A DNA stretch of 64,000 nt from Flavisolibacter longurius (GTDB lineage: Bacteria > Bacteroidota > Bacteroidia > Chitinophagales > Chitinophagaceae), in assembly GCA_013327885.1 (NCBI GenBank), contig JABUMY010000017.1, positions 1 to 64,000 on the forward strand, given 5' to 3'. Positions 52,054 through 61,494 of the stretch are shown here, piece after piece. The notes under the pieces are model-generated. The model worked only from the letters and a program-made list of their open reading frames with translations, ran no database searches and was not told the origin of the DNA. Position 1 is the first letter of the stretch; every line of letters begins with the position of its first letter. The position numbers and the translations under genes were made by a program.

Positions 52054-52761
52054 CTAGCCGAACAGCCGGTTAAAATGATTTTCCAGGTGGTTGCGCATGG
52101 CATTGCGGAAAAGCTCGGGTGATCCATTCTCCAGGGTCTCAACCAGTCCTTTGTGCGAGACAAATGTTTTCAGCATCGGCTGTTTTTTTAGCAGGCCGCT
52201 GTTGTGTACATAATCAAATACGGGCAACAACATTTTCTGGAACTTCTTCATGGTATTGTTGCCGGTGATCTCGTAAAGCTTTCCGTGAAAGGCGATCTCG
52301 TGCTCGATATTAAAGAGGTGGTATTCGGTGGCAGGCGGCTCGTTGCTGACGATTCGTTTTAACTCGGCAATGTCTTCTTTGGTGACGCGGAAATAAAGCA
52401 GGTCGGCCATCCCTATCTCCAGCACCAGGCGAATCTCGAAAATCTCCCGAAGCGTATCCTGGTCGAGGATATGCGGGTTCATGCTCTTGCTCATCATACC
52501 AAAAATATCCGGGCTGGTGATCACCGAGCCTTTCTTCTTTTTCGATTCGATCAATCCCATCATGCGCAACCTGGTGAGGGCTTCGCGGATTACTGTGCGA
52601 CTAACGCCAAGCGTTTGCGCCAGTTCCACTTCCTTCGGAATTACATCGCCCACACCCAGTTTGCGACTTTGCAACAGCTCCACCAGGCTGGCTTCCACTT
52701 TGTCTACCAGCGAGGACGTATCGATGCTTCGGAACTTTTCTTTTATAGCAGGTCCACTCAT
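52054..52761 (-). CDS. GntR/FadR-type regulator of the sialic-acid locus
   Basis: A 235-residue regulator. The winged helix has IPKEVELAQTLGVSRTVIREALTRLRMMGLIESKKKKGSVI at about residues 41-81. An FCD-type helical ligand domain follows, with EIRLVLEIGMADLLY and NIEHEIAFHGKLYEITGN. It probably represses the divergent nan-type operon at 52944 and is released by sialic acid or ManNAc, as NanR does in other bacteria, but the ligand is inferred. A 17-bp operator-like site touches its own start codon, so self-control is likely. Confidence 0.88.
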   Translation of the reverse strand: MSGPAIKEKFRSIDTSSLVDKVEASLVELLQSRKLGVGDVIPKEVELAQTLGVSRTVIREALTRLRMMGLIESKKKKGSVITSPDIFGMMSKSMNPHILDQDTLREIFEIRLVLEIGMADLLYFRVTKEDIAELKRIVSNEPPATEYHLFNIEHEIAFHGKLYEITGNNTMKKFQKMLLPVFDYVHNSGLLKKQPMLKTFVSHKGLVETLENGSPELFRNAMRNHLENHFNRLFG

Positions 52762-52778
52762 ATAATGTATTACTTAAT
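52762..52778. promoter_or_regulatory. GntR-type operator at the regulator start
   Basis: ATAATGTATTACTTAAT has the FadR-subfamily core GT-N3-AC and matches the site at 52904-52920 at 13 of 17 positions; both read ATAATGT-N3-AC-N-TAAT. It directly adjoins the GntR start codon (52761). Confidence 0.7.
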
Positions 52779-52871
52779 CAAAGATAAATTATTTATTATC
52801 AATTGCAAATCAGCGTAACACGCCTTACAATTCACACGATATCAACAACATATAGAATTATTCAAATTTTA

Positions 52872-52904
52872 TTTGGCCACATGGTGGAAATTCTTTTAGC
52901 TTTA
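52872..52904 (+). promoter_or_regulatory. Bacteroidota-type promoter before susC
   Basis: TTTG (52872-52875) lies 21 bp before TAGCTTTA (52897-52904), close to the Bacteroidota consensus TTTG-N(17-23)-TAnnTTTG with one change in the -7 box. The transcription start would fall in the GntR operator that follows. Confidence 0.5.
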
Positions 52905-52920
52905 TAATGTCATACATAAT
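52904..52920. promoter_or_regulatory. GntR-type operator over the susC transcription start
   Basis: ATAATGTCATACATAAT; inner ATGT-CAT-ACAT is a perfect palindrome with the core TGT-N3-ACA. It overlaps the predicted -7 box and start point, a position suited to repression. Confidence 0.75.
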
Positions 52921-52943
52921 ACTTTAATTAAAACTTGCTTTAC

Positions 52944-55900
52944 ATGAAATCTGCTTGCTTGAGAGTAGGAATGACCCTCGCCCTTTTCCTATTCGTTTTC
53001 TCCGCATGGTCTCAGACACGGCAAATTACAGGCCGCGTCCTTTCGCAGGAAGACAACAAGCCACTGGCCGGTGTAACGGTTACGGTCAGGGGCAAAGCTG
53101 TTGCTTCTCAAACCGATGCGGATGGCAGCTATGCCATTGCCGCCGCCACCGCCGATGTGCTCGTGTTTTCCTATTCGGGTTTTACCCAGCAAGAAGCTGT
53201 CGTGGGTTCGGGCGCCACCATCGACATTGTTCTCCGTCCCGGTCAGGCTAAAATGGACGAGGTGGTTGTGATCGGCTACGGAACTGCCAGGCGCTCTAAA
53301 GTAACGTCCTCTATTTCCAAGCTCGATCCCAAAGTCCTGGAAACCGGAATTCGCTCCAACCCGGCGCAGGCGCTGGCAGGAACCATTGCCGGTGTACGGG
53401 TATCAACCGGAACGGGCCGTCCCGGTTCGCTGCCACAGATCGTTTTACGGGGCGGTACCAACTTCGACGGTTCGGGCAGTCCGCTTATCCTGATGGACGG
53501 CCAGGTGAGAGGCTCACTTAGTGACATCAACCCCGAAGACATTGCCAGCATGGAAGTGTTGAAAGACGCTTCTGCCACGGCCATTTATGGTGCCCGTGCC
53601 AGCAATGGTGTGATCCTGATCACAACCAAAAGAGGAAAAGCAGGCAGCTCGGCGCTCAACGTAAAAGTAAACCGCGGCACCAGCTACCTCAATGTGCCCT
53701 ATAATTTTTTAAGTGCCGAAGAATATATCCGCTGGACCCGCCTTGGTGTGGTTCAGGCCATGGTCAACGGAACCCTGGGCACAGTGGCTTCCAATACCGC
53801 TCTTTCGGCGGTTGGTCCCCGTGGTACAGGCAACCTATATAAAGATGCCAATGGCAACATCCTCGATGGCAACTACGATAGCCGTGCCGTTTGGAGCACC
53901 ATGCGCCTGAACGATGTCAACCGCGAGTTGCTGAACCAGCCCGGCTGGAAAACCATGAAAGACGCGGTGCCTACCAATGCGGCTGGCAACTATGATCCAA
54001 ACGGAACGTATGCCGATCTTATTTACAAGGATTTTAATTACGGTGACTATGGCCTGTACAAAAAAGCCACGGTGCAGGAATACAACGTGGGCATGACTGG
54101 CGGCAACGACCGCGGTAACTATTTTGCCAACCTGGGTTATTACGATGAAGGCGGCCTTTCACTGGCCACATTTTACAAGCGCCTAACGTTTACGCTTAAC
54201 GGCGAATACAAGATCAAAGAATGGCTGAAATCCGAAAGCAGCCTGCAATTCAACAAGGCCAACTGGCGAGACCAGTCACTGCTGAACGGCGAGGCCAACT
54301 ATTGGGGCCGCATGCTATCGGCACCCCCTACCATGCGGGGCACCAATGCCGCCGGTGAATTTATTCTTGGTCGCGATGCCAGCGATGGCAACCCAATTGT
54401 GAACATCGACCGGTTCAAGCGTTTTAATCAAACCGATAAGTTCACGCTAAGCCAGGCCTTCCGGGTTGATCTGATGAAAGGACTGTACGTACGCCTGAGC
54501 GGAATCCTGATGTATGACGAAGGTGTGGGTGAATATTTCGATAAAGATTTCCGCACCGGTTTTCTAAGCCTTACCAATCCCAATGCCGGCTGGAACCGCA
54601 CCCGTTCTACGTCTGCGTGGTTCGACCGTACGGTTCGGCAAACCTATAATGCCATTGCCAACTACAGTACCACGTTTTTGGGTAAAAACAACATTGATGC
54701 GATGGCTGGTTTTGAATATTATGATGCCTCATCAAGAGGGATTTCTGCCGGTGGCAGCCTGGCGCCAACGGATGATTTTGCCGACCTGCAATACACCCTC
54801 AACAACGCCACTACGCAAACACGTTCTACCGATACTTATCACAATAGCGACAGGATCATGTCGGGCTTTGGCCGCCTGTTGTATGATTACGACGGGAAAT
54901 ACCTGGCCAGCTTTACCATCAGAAGAGATGGTGTGTCGAGGCTGCGGGGTGATAACCAGTACGGGACCTTTCCGGCCGCTTCTGTTGGCTGGATGGTGCA
55001 CCGCGAAGATTTTATGGCCGGTGTCGGAAGCTGGTTATCTTACCTGAAGCTTCGTGCCTCCTGGGGTAAGAACGGCAACATCGGCATTGGTACCAGCAAT
55101 GCTGTTGGACTTTACGAAGTGCAAGGTTCTTATGGTTCTCAAGTGGCTTATAACGGTATCATTGGATTCCTGCAAACCGGTATCGCCAACCCTTCTTTAC
55201 GCTGGGAGAAAACAAATACCACAGAAGTGGGTGCCGACATGGGCTTTCTGAAGGGACGCCTAAATGTTTCGGTAGCATATTACAACCGTCTCACGCAAGA
55301 CAAATTGACAAACGTATCCCTGCCAACATCGTCGGGTGTGGGTAGCATCCGTACCAACAACGGCAGCATGCGCAACCGCGGTGTAGAACTGGAAGCCAGC
55401 TACCGCCTTGTTCAGAACAGGAACTTTACCTGGCAGGTGGCCGCCAATGCCGCCTGGAACAAAAACATCATTGTAAAACTGCCTTTCAACGGCAACGAAA
55501 ACAACCGCCAGGGCGGCCAGCAGATCTACGACCCGGCTACAAAGAGAATGATCTGGGTTGGTGGCCTGCAGGAAGGACAGGAGTGGGGTGAAATGTTTGG
55601 CTTTGTGGCCGAAGGCATCATCCGCAACCAGCGTGACCTGGAGAGTTACAACAAGTTTGACGAAGCCGCAAAAGGTGCTTACCAGAACGGCGGTGCCGGC
55701 AGGGGTGTGGCCAGCCAAAAGCTGATTGCCCAATACAACCTGAACGCGGGCCGGGCTGCCAACAACCCGCTTTATGTTGCTACGCAACTGGGTGACGTGA
55801 GGTGGAAGGATTTTGACAACAACGATACCATTGATTACCGCGACATGACGTCACTCGGCCGCACATTGCCCCGTTGGACAGGTGGTTTCAACACAACCGT

Positions 55901-56354
55901 TTCGTGGAAAGGCTTCAGCCTGTTTGCCCGTGTTGATTTTGCCCTCGGCCATATTCAGCAGGATTTTATGCAACTGTGGTCACTGGCAAGTGCACAGGGT
56001 GAGTTCAATGCCACCGACATTGTAAAGCAAACCTGGACACCGGAAAACCCGGATGCAAAATATGCCCGCTACGTATGGGCCGACCAGTTGAACACAAAGA
56101 ACTTCGACCGGCCGAACAGCATGTTTTATGTAAAGTCCGATTACCTGGCTTTCCGCGAACTGTCGCTGAGCTATAACCTTCCTTCCGCTTTGCTGGAAAA
56201 AGCAAAGATCAGTGGGCTGCGACTGACGGTAACCGGTCAGAACCTGGGTTATATCACCAACAGCATGCTGAAACTGCCGGAGCGTACCGGCCAGCAAAAC
56301 AGTGCGTACACCATTCCAACGCAACTGGTCTTTGGCGCTAACCTTACTTTTTAA
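52944..56354 (+). CDS. SusC-type TonB-dependent transporter of the sialic-acid locus
   Basis: A 1136-residue transporter. The signal peptide (MKSACLRVGMTLALFLFVFS...) ends near AWSQ; it is followed by the carboxypeptidase-like domain RQITGRVLSQEDNKPLAGVTVTV, the TonB-box-like MDEVVVIGYG, and the plug with NPAQALAGTIAGVRVSTGTG, IVLRGGTNF and MEVLKDASATAIYGARASNGVILITTKRG. The barrel ends TQLVFGANLTF. ATG at 52944 was chosen over TTG at 52935. With the SusD partner it should import sialic acid or sialylated glycans across the outer membrane. First gene of the GntR-controlled operon. Confidence 0.95.
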   Translation: MKSACLRVGMTLALFLFVFSAWSQTRQITGRVLSQEDNKPLAGVTVTVRGKAVASQTDADGSYAIAAATADVLVFSYSGFTQQEAVVGSGATIDIVLRPGQAKMDEVVVIGYGTARRSKVTSSISKLDPKVLETGIRSNPAQALAGTIAGVRVSTGTGRPGSLPQIVLRGGTNFDGSGSPLILMDGQVRGSLSDINPEDIASMEVLKDASATAIYGARASNGVILITTKRGKAGSSALNVKVNRGTSYLNVPYNFLSAEEYIRWTRLGVVQAMVNGTLGTVASNTALSAVGPRGTGNLYKDANGNILDGNYDSRAVWSTMRLNDVNRELLNQPGWKTMKDAVPTNAAGNYDPNGTYADLIYKDFNYGDYGLYKKATVQEYNVGMTGGNDRGNYFANLGYYDEGGLSLATFYKRLTFTLNGEYKIKEWLKSESSLQFNKANWRDQSLLNGEANYWGRMLSAPPTMRGTNAAGEFILGRDASDGNPIVNIDRFKRFNQTDKFTLSQAFRVDLMKGLYVRLSGILMYDEGVGEYFDKDFRTGFLSLTNPNAGWNRTRSTSAWFDRTVRQTYNAIANYSTTFLGKNNIDAMAGFEYYDASSRGISAGGSLAPTDDFADLQYTLNNATTQTRSTDTYHNSDRIMSGFGRLLYDYDGKYLASFTIRRDGVSRLRGDNQYGTFPAASVGWMVHREDFMAGVGSWLSYLKLRASWGKNGNIGIGTSNAVGLYEVQGSYGSQVAYNGIIGFLQTGIANPSLRWEKTNTTEVGADMGFLKGRLNVSVAYYNRLTQDKLTNVSLPTSSGVGSIRTNNGSMRNRGVELEASYRLVQNRNFTWQVAANAAWNKNIIVKLPFNGNENNRQGGQQIYDPATKRMIWVGGLQEGQEWGEMFGFVAEGIIRNQRDLESYNKFDEAAKGAYQNGGAGRGVASQKLIAQYNLNAGRAANNPLYVATQLGDVRWKDFDNNDTIDYRDMTSLGRTLPRWTGGFNTTVSWKGFSLFARVDFALGHIQQDFMQLWSLASAQGEFNATDIVKQTWTPENPDAKYARYVWADQLNTKNFDRPNSMFYVKSDYLAFRELSLSYNLPSALLEKAKISGLRLTVTGQNLGYITNSMLKLPERTGQQNSAYTIPTQLVFGANLTF

Positions 56355-56376
56355 TTGCATCAAAAAGCTAGAAAAC

Positions 56377-57954
56377 ATGACAACGTTGAAATATATCGTT
56401 TACGCTGCTTTTTTTATGCTGGCAGCAACGTCTTGCAAAAAATCGCTAGACCTGGCGCCGGTAGATTATTACGGCGATGGCAACTTTTGGAAGAACGAAG
56501 CCCAGGTAACCAATTTTATGGTAGGCCTGCACAAGCAATTTCGCGACAATCAATTTACGTTTGTTCGTTTGGGTGAGATGCGCGGCGGCGGCTTTAGCAA
56601 TGTTGACCGGCAAAACACATCGCTCAACGAGCTGACCATCATCAACCAGGCCATCGAAGAAACATCGGCCGGTGTTGGTAGCTGGGCCGGGTTGTATGGT
56701 CCCGTCCTGCAACTCAATCTTTTTATTCAAAAAGTGGAAGGTGTAAACTTCCTGGCAGCGGAAAGAAAAAGCTATATGCTGGGCCAGGCCTATGCCATGC
56801 GTGCCTACTATTATTTTCACCTCCTGCGCACCTATGGCGGCGTGCCGCTCTGGCTGGAGCCCGAAGTGCTGAACGGGAATACCGACCCTGTAAAACTGCG
56901 CAAAGCAAGGGCCAGTGAGGCCGAAGTACTGGCGGTTGTAAAAGCGGATGTGAACAAAGCCATCAGCTTGTTTGGCAACGCGGCGATACCGGCAGAAAAA
57001 AGCCAGTGGAATGGCGCAGCAGCGCAGATGCTAAAAGGAGAAGTATTTCTTTGGTCGGCCAAAGTGTACAACAACACCGCTGATCTGGCAGAAGCTAAAA
57101 CGGCGCTTACTGCCGTTACCGGAGCAACCCTGCAACCCAATTTTGCCGATGTATTTGGTTACAGCAAGAAAAATAACAGCGAGATCATTTTGGCGATCCG
57201 TTACCGCGTGGGTGAAGCGGAGATGGGTAACTATGCCACCTTCCTGTACTCAACATTCAACTTTGACAACATCCACGTAAAGGATTCTACCACGATTGCA
57301 CCGACACTGGTTGATCCCTTGCAAATTGCTGCCACCAATTCCATGCAGATCATCCAGCGCTACGGCTATACGTTTGAATTGTACCAGTCGTACGACGTTG
57401 CCGACAAGCGCCGGAATGCAACCTTTTACGATTATTACAAAACCAGCGCAAGCGGAACGCCGGCTGTTGTGCGACCGACTGTTCGCAATACCGCTCTGGT
57501 GAAATTCCTGGGAACCATCGATGCCAACAAGCGCTATTTTGCTGATGACTGGCCGGTGTACCGCGAAGCCGACAGGCTGCTGATGCTCGCAGAGATCGTG
57601 AATGCCGAAGGCGGCGATCCCACGCCGTACATCAAACCCGTCCGCGACCGTGCCTATGGCGGCGCCGCCAATGATCCTTCACCATTTGTGAACGGTACAA
57701 AAGATCAAAATGAGTTGGCCATTTTTGCAGAACGCAGCAAAGAGTTCGTCTACGAAGGCAAACGCTGGTACGACATTCGCCGCATGAAGGTGGGCAATGA
57801 GCCGCTGGTGTTCATCAGTCCCAACCATCCCTATGGTGTGCTGAATAAAGCCACGCAGGCTTACAAAGTTCTTTGGCCCATTGAAGCCGCTATCTGGACA
57901 AACGATCCGCTGGTAGATCAGACGCCCGGTTATCTTACTGCCAAACCAAAATAA
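56377..57954 (+). CDS. SusD/RagB-family lipoprotein of the sialic-acid locus
   Basis: About 525 residues, lipobox AATSC followed by KKSLDLAPVDYYGDGNFWKNEAQVTNFMVGL. LLRTYGGVPLWLEPEVL and the C-terminal FAERSKEFVYEGKRWYDIRRMKVG are SusD hallmarks. I chose ATG at 56377 because it starts the lipoprotein signal; the longer frame from 56302 runs through the end of susC. It lies 22 bp after susC and should bind sialoglycans for import. Confidence 0.94.
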   Translation: MTTLKYIVYAAFFMLAATSCKKSLDLAPVDYYGDGNFWKNEAQVTNFMVGLHKQFRDNQFTFVRLGEMRGGGFSNVDRQNTSLNELTIINQAIEETSAGVGSWAGLYGPVLQLNLFIQKVEGVNFLAAERKSYMLGQAYAMRAYYYFHLLRTYGGVPLWLEPEVLNGNTDPVKLRKARASEAEVLAVVKADVNKAISLFGNAAIPAEKSQWNGAAAQMLKGEVFLWSAKVYNNTADLAEAKTALTAVTGATLQPNFADVFGYSKKNNSEIILAIRYRVGEAEMGNYATFLYSTFNFDNIHVKDSTTIAPTLVDPLQIAATNSMQIIQRYGYTFELYQSYDVADKRRNATFYDYYKTSASGTPAVVRPTVRNTALVKFLGTIDANKRYFADDWPVYREADRLLMLAEIVNAEGGDPTPYIKPVRDRAYGGAANDPSPFVNGTKDQNELAIFAERSKEFVYEGKRWYDIRRMKVGNEPLVFISPNHPYGVLNKATQAYKVLWPIEAAIWTNDPLVDQTPGYLTAKPK

Positions 57955-58006
57955 AGGAGGCAAAGCGCTAACTACTTTTCTCATAAAGCAACAATCAAGT
58001 ATCCAC

Positions 58007-58030
58007 GCCGGGGATAGTCTTGTCCCCGGC
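58007..58030 (+). promoter_or_regulatory. stable intercistronic hairpin between susD and the lyase gene
   Basis: GCCGGGGA (58007-58014) pairs perfectly with TCCCCGGC (58023-58030) across an 8-nt loop. Only weak T-richness follows (TTATTTTTATC about 8 bp later). It may partly stop transcription or protect mRNA ends, so that susCD and the catabolic genes are made in different amounts. Confidence 0.6.
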
Positions 58031-58064
58031 ACTTAATCTTATTTTTATCTTTTAAACTACTGTG

Positions 58065-59015
58065 ATGAACGAAAGGAATAAACAACATTTGAGTGGCCTG
58101 ATTGCCGCACCGTTCACCCCCATGAAAGAAGACGGCTCGCTGAACCTTTCCCTGGTGCCGAAATATTACGAGATGCTGTTGGCTAATGGCGTTACCGGTG
58201 CTTTTATCTGCGGTTCCACCGGCGAAGGCGTTTCGCTGACATTGGCAGAAAAAAAAGCAGTGGCCGGAGCCTGGGCCGATTGCACACGGTCGAACCCCGG
58301 TTTTAAGGTTATGACCCTGCTGGGCGGCACCTCGCTTTCCGACTGCATTGACCTGGCAAAACATGCCCGGGAGATCGGGCTCTATGCTGTTTCTTTTACC
58401 GCACCATTTTATTTCAAACCACCCACGGTGCAGGCTCTTGCTGACTGCTGCAAGGCCATTGCTGATGAAGTGCCGGACATGCCATTTTATTATTACCATA
58501 TTCCTGTATTGACAGGTGTTGGCTTTACGATGTACGACCTGCTGCATGCTGTGGAAGGAAAGATCCCCAATTTCGCCGGCGTGAAATACACCCATGAGGA
58601 TTTTATGGATTTTCTTTCCTGCCTCCATTTTGGGGATGGTAAATATGACATGCTTTGGGGCCGGGATGAGAACATGCTGTCGGCGCTGGTGCTGGGCAGC
58701 AAGGGAGCCGTAGGCAGTACTTACAACTATGCGGCACCGTTATACTACGACCTGATCGATGCCTTCAACAAGGGCGACCTCAAGAAAGCACAGGCGTTGC
58801 AACAGCAATCCATCGACATGATTCGTCTCTTGGGTAAATACGGTGGCATTGCCACGGGCAAGGCTTACATGAAGCTGTTGGGTATCGACTGCGGCAAGTT
58901 CCGCCTGCCGGTGCAGAACATGAGCGACGAAAAATTTGAGCAGTTTCGCAGCGATGTGGAAGGACTTTCGTTTCAAAGCTATTCTTCCCGCCTGCCGGCG
59001 GAGATCTTCGTTTGA
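58065..59015 (+). CDS. nanA: N-acetylneuraminate lyase
   Basis: A 316-residue class I aldolase of the DHDPS/NAL family that splits N-acetylneuraminate into ManNAc and pyruvate. ICGSTGEGVSLTLAEK is the pyruvate-binding loop, the Schiff-base lysine is K174 in FAGVKYTHED, and Y144 in YYYHIP is the catalytic tyrosine. I chose ATG at 58065 over the GTG one codon earlier. Relative to DHDPS the context (sialidase, mutarotase, AGE epimerase) decides for the lyase. Four bp separate it from the mutarotase gene. Confidence 0.9.
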   Translation: MNERNKQHLSGLIAAPFTPMKEDGSLNLSLVPKYYEMLLANGVTGAFICGSTGEGVSLTLAEKKAVAGAWADCTRSNPGFKVMTLLGGTSLSDCIDLAKHAREIGLYAVSFTAPFYFKPPTVQALADCCKAIADEVPDMPFYYYHIPVLTGVGFTMYDLLHAVEGKIPNFAGVKYTHEDFMDFLSCLHFGDGKYDMLWGRDENMLSALVLGSKGAVGSTYNYAAPLYYDLIDAFNKGDLKKAQALQQQSIDMIRLLGKYGGIATGKAYMKLLGIDCGKFRLPVQNMSDEKFEQFRSDVEGLSFQSYSSRLPAEIFV

Positions 59016-59019
59016 TTAC

Positions 59020-60189
59020 ATGAAAACAAAATTCTTTTACCATATTCTCCTGCTGATGTTTTTAACCGCTGACGCAAAGGCGCAACAAACAAGTTTGCCC
59101 GCTAGGGCCTGGCGTGTAGCCGGCGAATTACCCGCTTTTCAGGCACAGCCACAGGCGCTGGGCGTAGCCGGACCGGTTGCCGGTGTGCATAACGATGTTC
59201 TGCTGGTTGCCGGCGGTGCCAACTTCCCCGAAGGTGCCCCCTGGCTCGGCGGCAAAAAAAAGTATTACCGGGAAGGATTTGTTTTTCGGAAAGACAGGAA
59301 CGGTGTACTGGTTAAAACAGCTGATTTTTCCTTGCCACTGGCTGTTGGCTACAGTGCCAATTGCACCACGCCATTTGGTATTGTGGCTGCCGGCGGCGAA
59401 ATGGATGCTGGCCTTCTGAGTTCAGTGTTGCTCTTACAGTGGAATAAAGAATCGCAGGCTGTTGTTTTCTCAAACTTACCGCCATTGCCTTTTGCTGTTA
59501 CCAATGCAGCCATCGCTTTTTACAACAATAAACTTTACCTCGCTGGCGGAGAAAGGGCGGAGGCCGTATCGCAAAATTTTTTGGTACTTGACATGGCTGA
59601 TACGTCCGCAGGCTGGAATACTTTACCGTCTATACCCAAACCGGTTTCACATGCCGTGCCGGTCGTGCAGCATAATGGCAGTGAGCAAGCACTTTACCTG
59701 GTGGGTGGACGCAAGCGCAATCCCGGTGGCCTGAGTGAACTCTCCGCTTCTGTGTATGTATTTGATTTGATAAAAGGAGCGTGGGTGGAGAAGGCACCGC
59801 TGCCGTATGCGCTTTCAGCAGGCACCGGCATGGCGGCGGGTAAACAATCGATCCTGTTGTTTGGTGGTGATACGGGAGAAACCTTTCACCAAACCGAAAG
59901 CCTGATTGCTGCCATTGCCAACGAAACCGACGAGAGTAAAAAGCAGTCGTTGAACAATGAAAAGATCACTGTGCAATCGTCCCATCCCGGCTTTTGTAAA
60001 CAGGTGTTGATTTATCATACAAAAAAAGACAAGTGGGAAGAAGCCGGTTGCATACCATTTTCAGCGCCTGTCACCACAACCGCTGTTGGCTGGAATGGTG
60101 AAGTGATTCTACCCAGCGGCGAAATAAAAGCCGGTGTGCGAACACCCTATATTTTATCAGCCGACCTCACCGGCCTTAAAGACCTGTGA
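59020..60189 (+). CDS. kelch-type N-acetylneuraminate mutarotase-like protein, exported
   Basis: A 389-residue protein with a signal peptide (MKTKFFYHILLLMFLTADAKAQQ). Kelch-like propeller blades contain LLVAGGANFPEG, GIVAAGGEMDAG, KLYLAGGERAEA, ALYLVGGRKRNPGG and ILLFGGDTGE. It fits the NanM group, which speeds alpha-to-beta conversion of sialic acid released by sialidases; the order resembles the cyclically permuted mutarotases of Bacteroidota. It would act in the periplasm. I chose ATG at 59020 because it starts the signal peptide, 4 bp after the lyase stop. Confidence 0.87.
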   Translation: MKTKFFYHILLLMFLTADAKAQQTSLPARAWRVAGELPAFQAQPQALGVAGPVAGVHNDVLLVAGGANFPEGAPWLGGKKKYYREGFVFRKDRNGVLVKTADFSLPLAVGYSANCTTPFGIVAAGGEMDAGLLSSVLLLQWNKESQAVVFSNLPPLPFAVTNAAIAFYNNKLYLAGGERAEAVSQNFLVLDMADTSAGWNTLPSIPKPVSHAVPVVQHNGSEQALYLVGGRKRNPGGLSELSASVYVFDLIKGAWVEKAPLPYALSAGTGMAAGKQSILLFGGDTGETFHQTESLIAAIANETDESKKQSLNNEKITVQSSHPGFCKQVLIYHTKKDKWEEAGCIPFSAPVTTTAVGWNGEVILPSGEIKAGVRTPYILSADLTGLKDL

Positions 60190-60216
60190 GGTCTGCTGAT
60201 AGCTAAGAATTAAAAA

Positions 60217-61464
60217 ATGCAAAATTCAAAAACATATCCCTGGATCGTTGTTGGACTGTTGTGGGTAGTGGCCCTGCTCAACTACATGGATCGGCAGATG
60301 CTTTCCACCATGCGGCCATCGATGCAGGTTGACATAGCCGAACTGCAATCAGCCACCGCCTTTGGCTACCTGATGGGCATTTTCCTGTGGGTCTATGGAT
60401 TGATGAGTCCTGTATCGGGCATCATTGCCGACAAGTTCAACCGCAAATGGATCATCACCGGCAGCCTGGCGGTATGGAGCGCCGTTACCTGGACAATGGG
60501 CTATGCAGAAACTTTTGACCAGTTGTACTGGTTACGGGCAGTCATGGGCGTTAGTGAGGCGCTTTATATTCCCGCCGGTCTTTCGCTGATCGCCGATTAT
60601 CATTCCGATAAATCACGATCACTGGCCATCGGCATTCACATGACAGGGCTTTACATGGGACAGGCGCTGGGTGGGTTTGGTGCTACCATCGCCGACCGCT
60701 TTACCTGGCACACTGCTTTTCAGTGGTTTGGTATCATTGGCGTGGTGTATGCGATGGTGCTGGTTTTTTTCCTGCGGGAGAAAAAAACGGCGACTGCCGA
60801 AGAAACATCAAGACCAACAAACAAGACCTCTGTTTTTAAAGGCCTGGGTGTTTTGTTTACCAACATTTCCTTTTGGGTCATCCTGTTTTATTTTGCCATT
60901 CCGAGCCTTCCGGGTTGGGGGGTGAAAAACTGGCTGCCCACGCTATTCGCCCAAAACCTTAATATCGACATGGCAAAGGCCGGGCCTTTGTCCACTATTA
61001 CCATCGCAGCGTCTTCGTTTTTGGGTGTCATATTCGGTGGCATTCTTTCCGACCGCTGGGTGCAAAAAAATATTCGCGGCCGTGTGTACACCAGTGCCAT
61101 CGGGCTTGGTCTCACCATCCCCGCTTTGCTCTTCATCGGCTTTGGCGATTCGCTCTTTAATGTCATCGGCGCAGCCTTTTGTTTTGGCTTTGGCTTTGGC
61201 ATGTTCGATGCCAACAACATGCCCATACTTTGCCAGATCGTTTCCGCCAAATACAGGGCAACAGCCTATGGGCTGATGAACATGGCCGGCGTGTTTGCCG
61301 GGGCTTTTATCACAGACTTCCTGGGCAAGTCAACCGATGCCGGAAACCTTGGGAAAAGCTTTGCCATGCTAAGCGGTATTGTGTTGGTGGCATTAATCAT
61401 TCAGCTTATTTTTTTGCGGCCTAAGGCTGCGGTGTATAAAGAGGCAACAAAAGTTGCCGGTTGA
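60217..61464 (+). CDS. MFS transporter, ACS type, probable sialic-acid importer
   Basis: A 415-residue inner-membrane protein with 12 hydrophobic segments. NYMDRQMLSTMRPSMQVDI near the first segment and GISEALYIPAGLSLIADYH-like sequence (VMGVSEALYIPAGLSLI) are typical of the anion:cation symporter branch, which takes up hexuronates, glucarate and sialic acid. Placed between mutarotase and sialidase, it most probably brings sialic acid into the cytoplasm for the lyase, like NanT. It starts 27 bp after the mutarotase stop. Confidence 0.88.
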   Translation: MQNSKTYPWIVVGLLWVVALLNYMDRQMLSTMRPSMQVDIAELQSATAFGYLMGIFLWVYGLMSPVSGIIADKFNRKWIITGSLAVWSAVTWTMGYAETFDQLYWLRAVMGVSEALYIPAGLSLIADYHSDKSRSLAIGIHMTGLYMGQALGGFGATIADRFTWHTAFQWFGIIGVVYAMVLVFFLREKKTATAEETSRPTNKTSVFKGLGVLFTNISFWVILFYFAIPSLPGWGVKNWLPTLFAQNLNIDMAKAGPLSTITIAASSFLGVIFGGILSDRWVQKNIRGRVYTSAIGLGLTIPALLFIGFGDSLFNVIGAAFCFGFGFGMFDANNMPILCQIVSAKYRATAYGLMNMAGVFAGAFITDFLGKSTDAGNLGKSFAMLSGIVLVALIIQLIFLRPKAAVYKEATKVAG

Positions 61465-61494
61465 GAAAAATATTCTGTTCACAAAAAAGTTGTC

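Noticed and set aside
58065-59015. dapA (dihydrodipicolinate synthase)
   Set aside because: Same fold, but the gene lies in an operon with sialidase, mutarotase and AGE epimerase, and YYYHIP fits the lyase branch.
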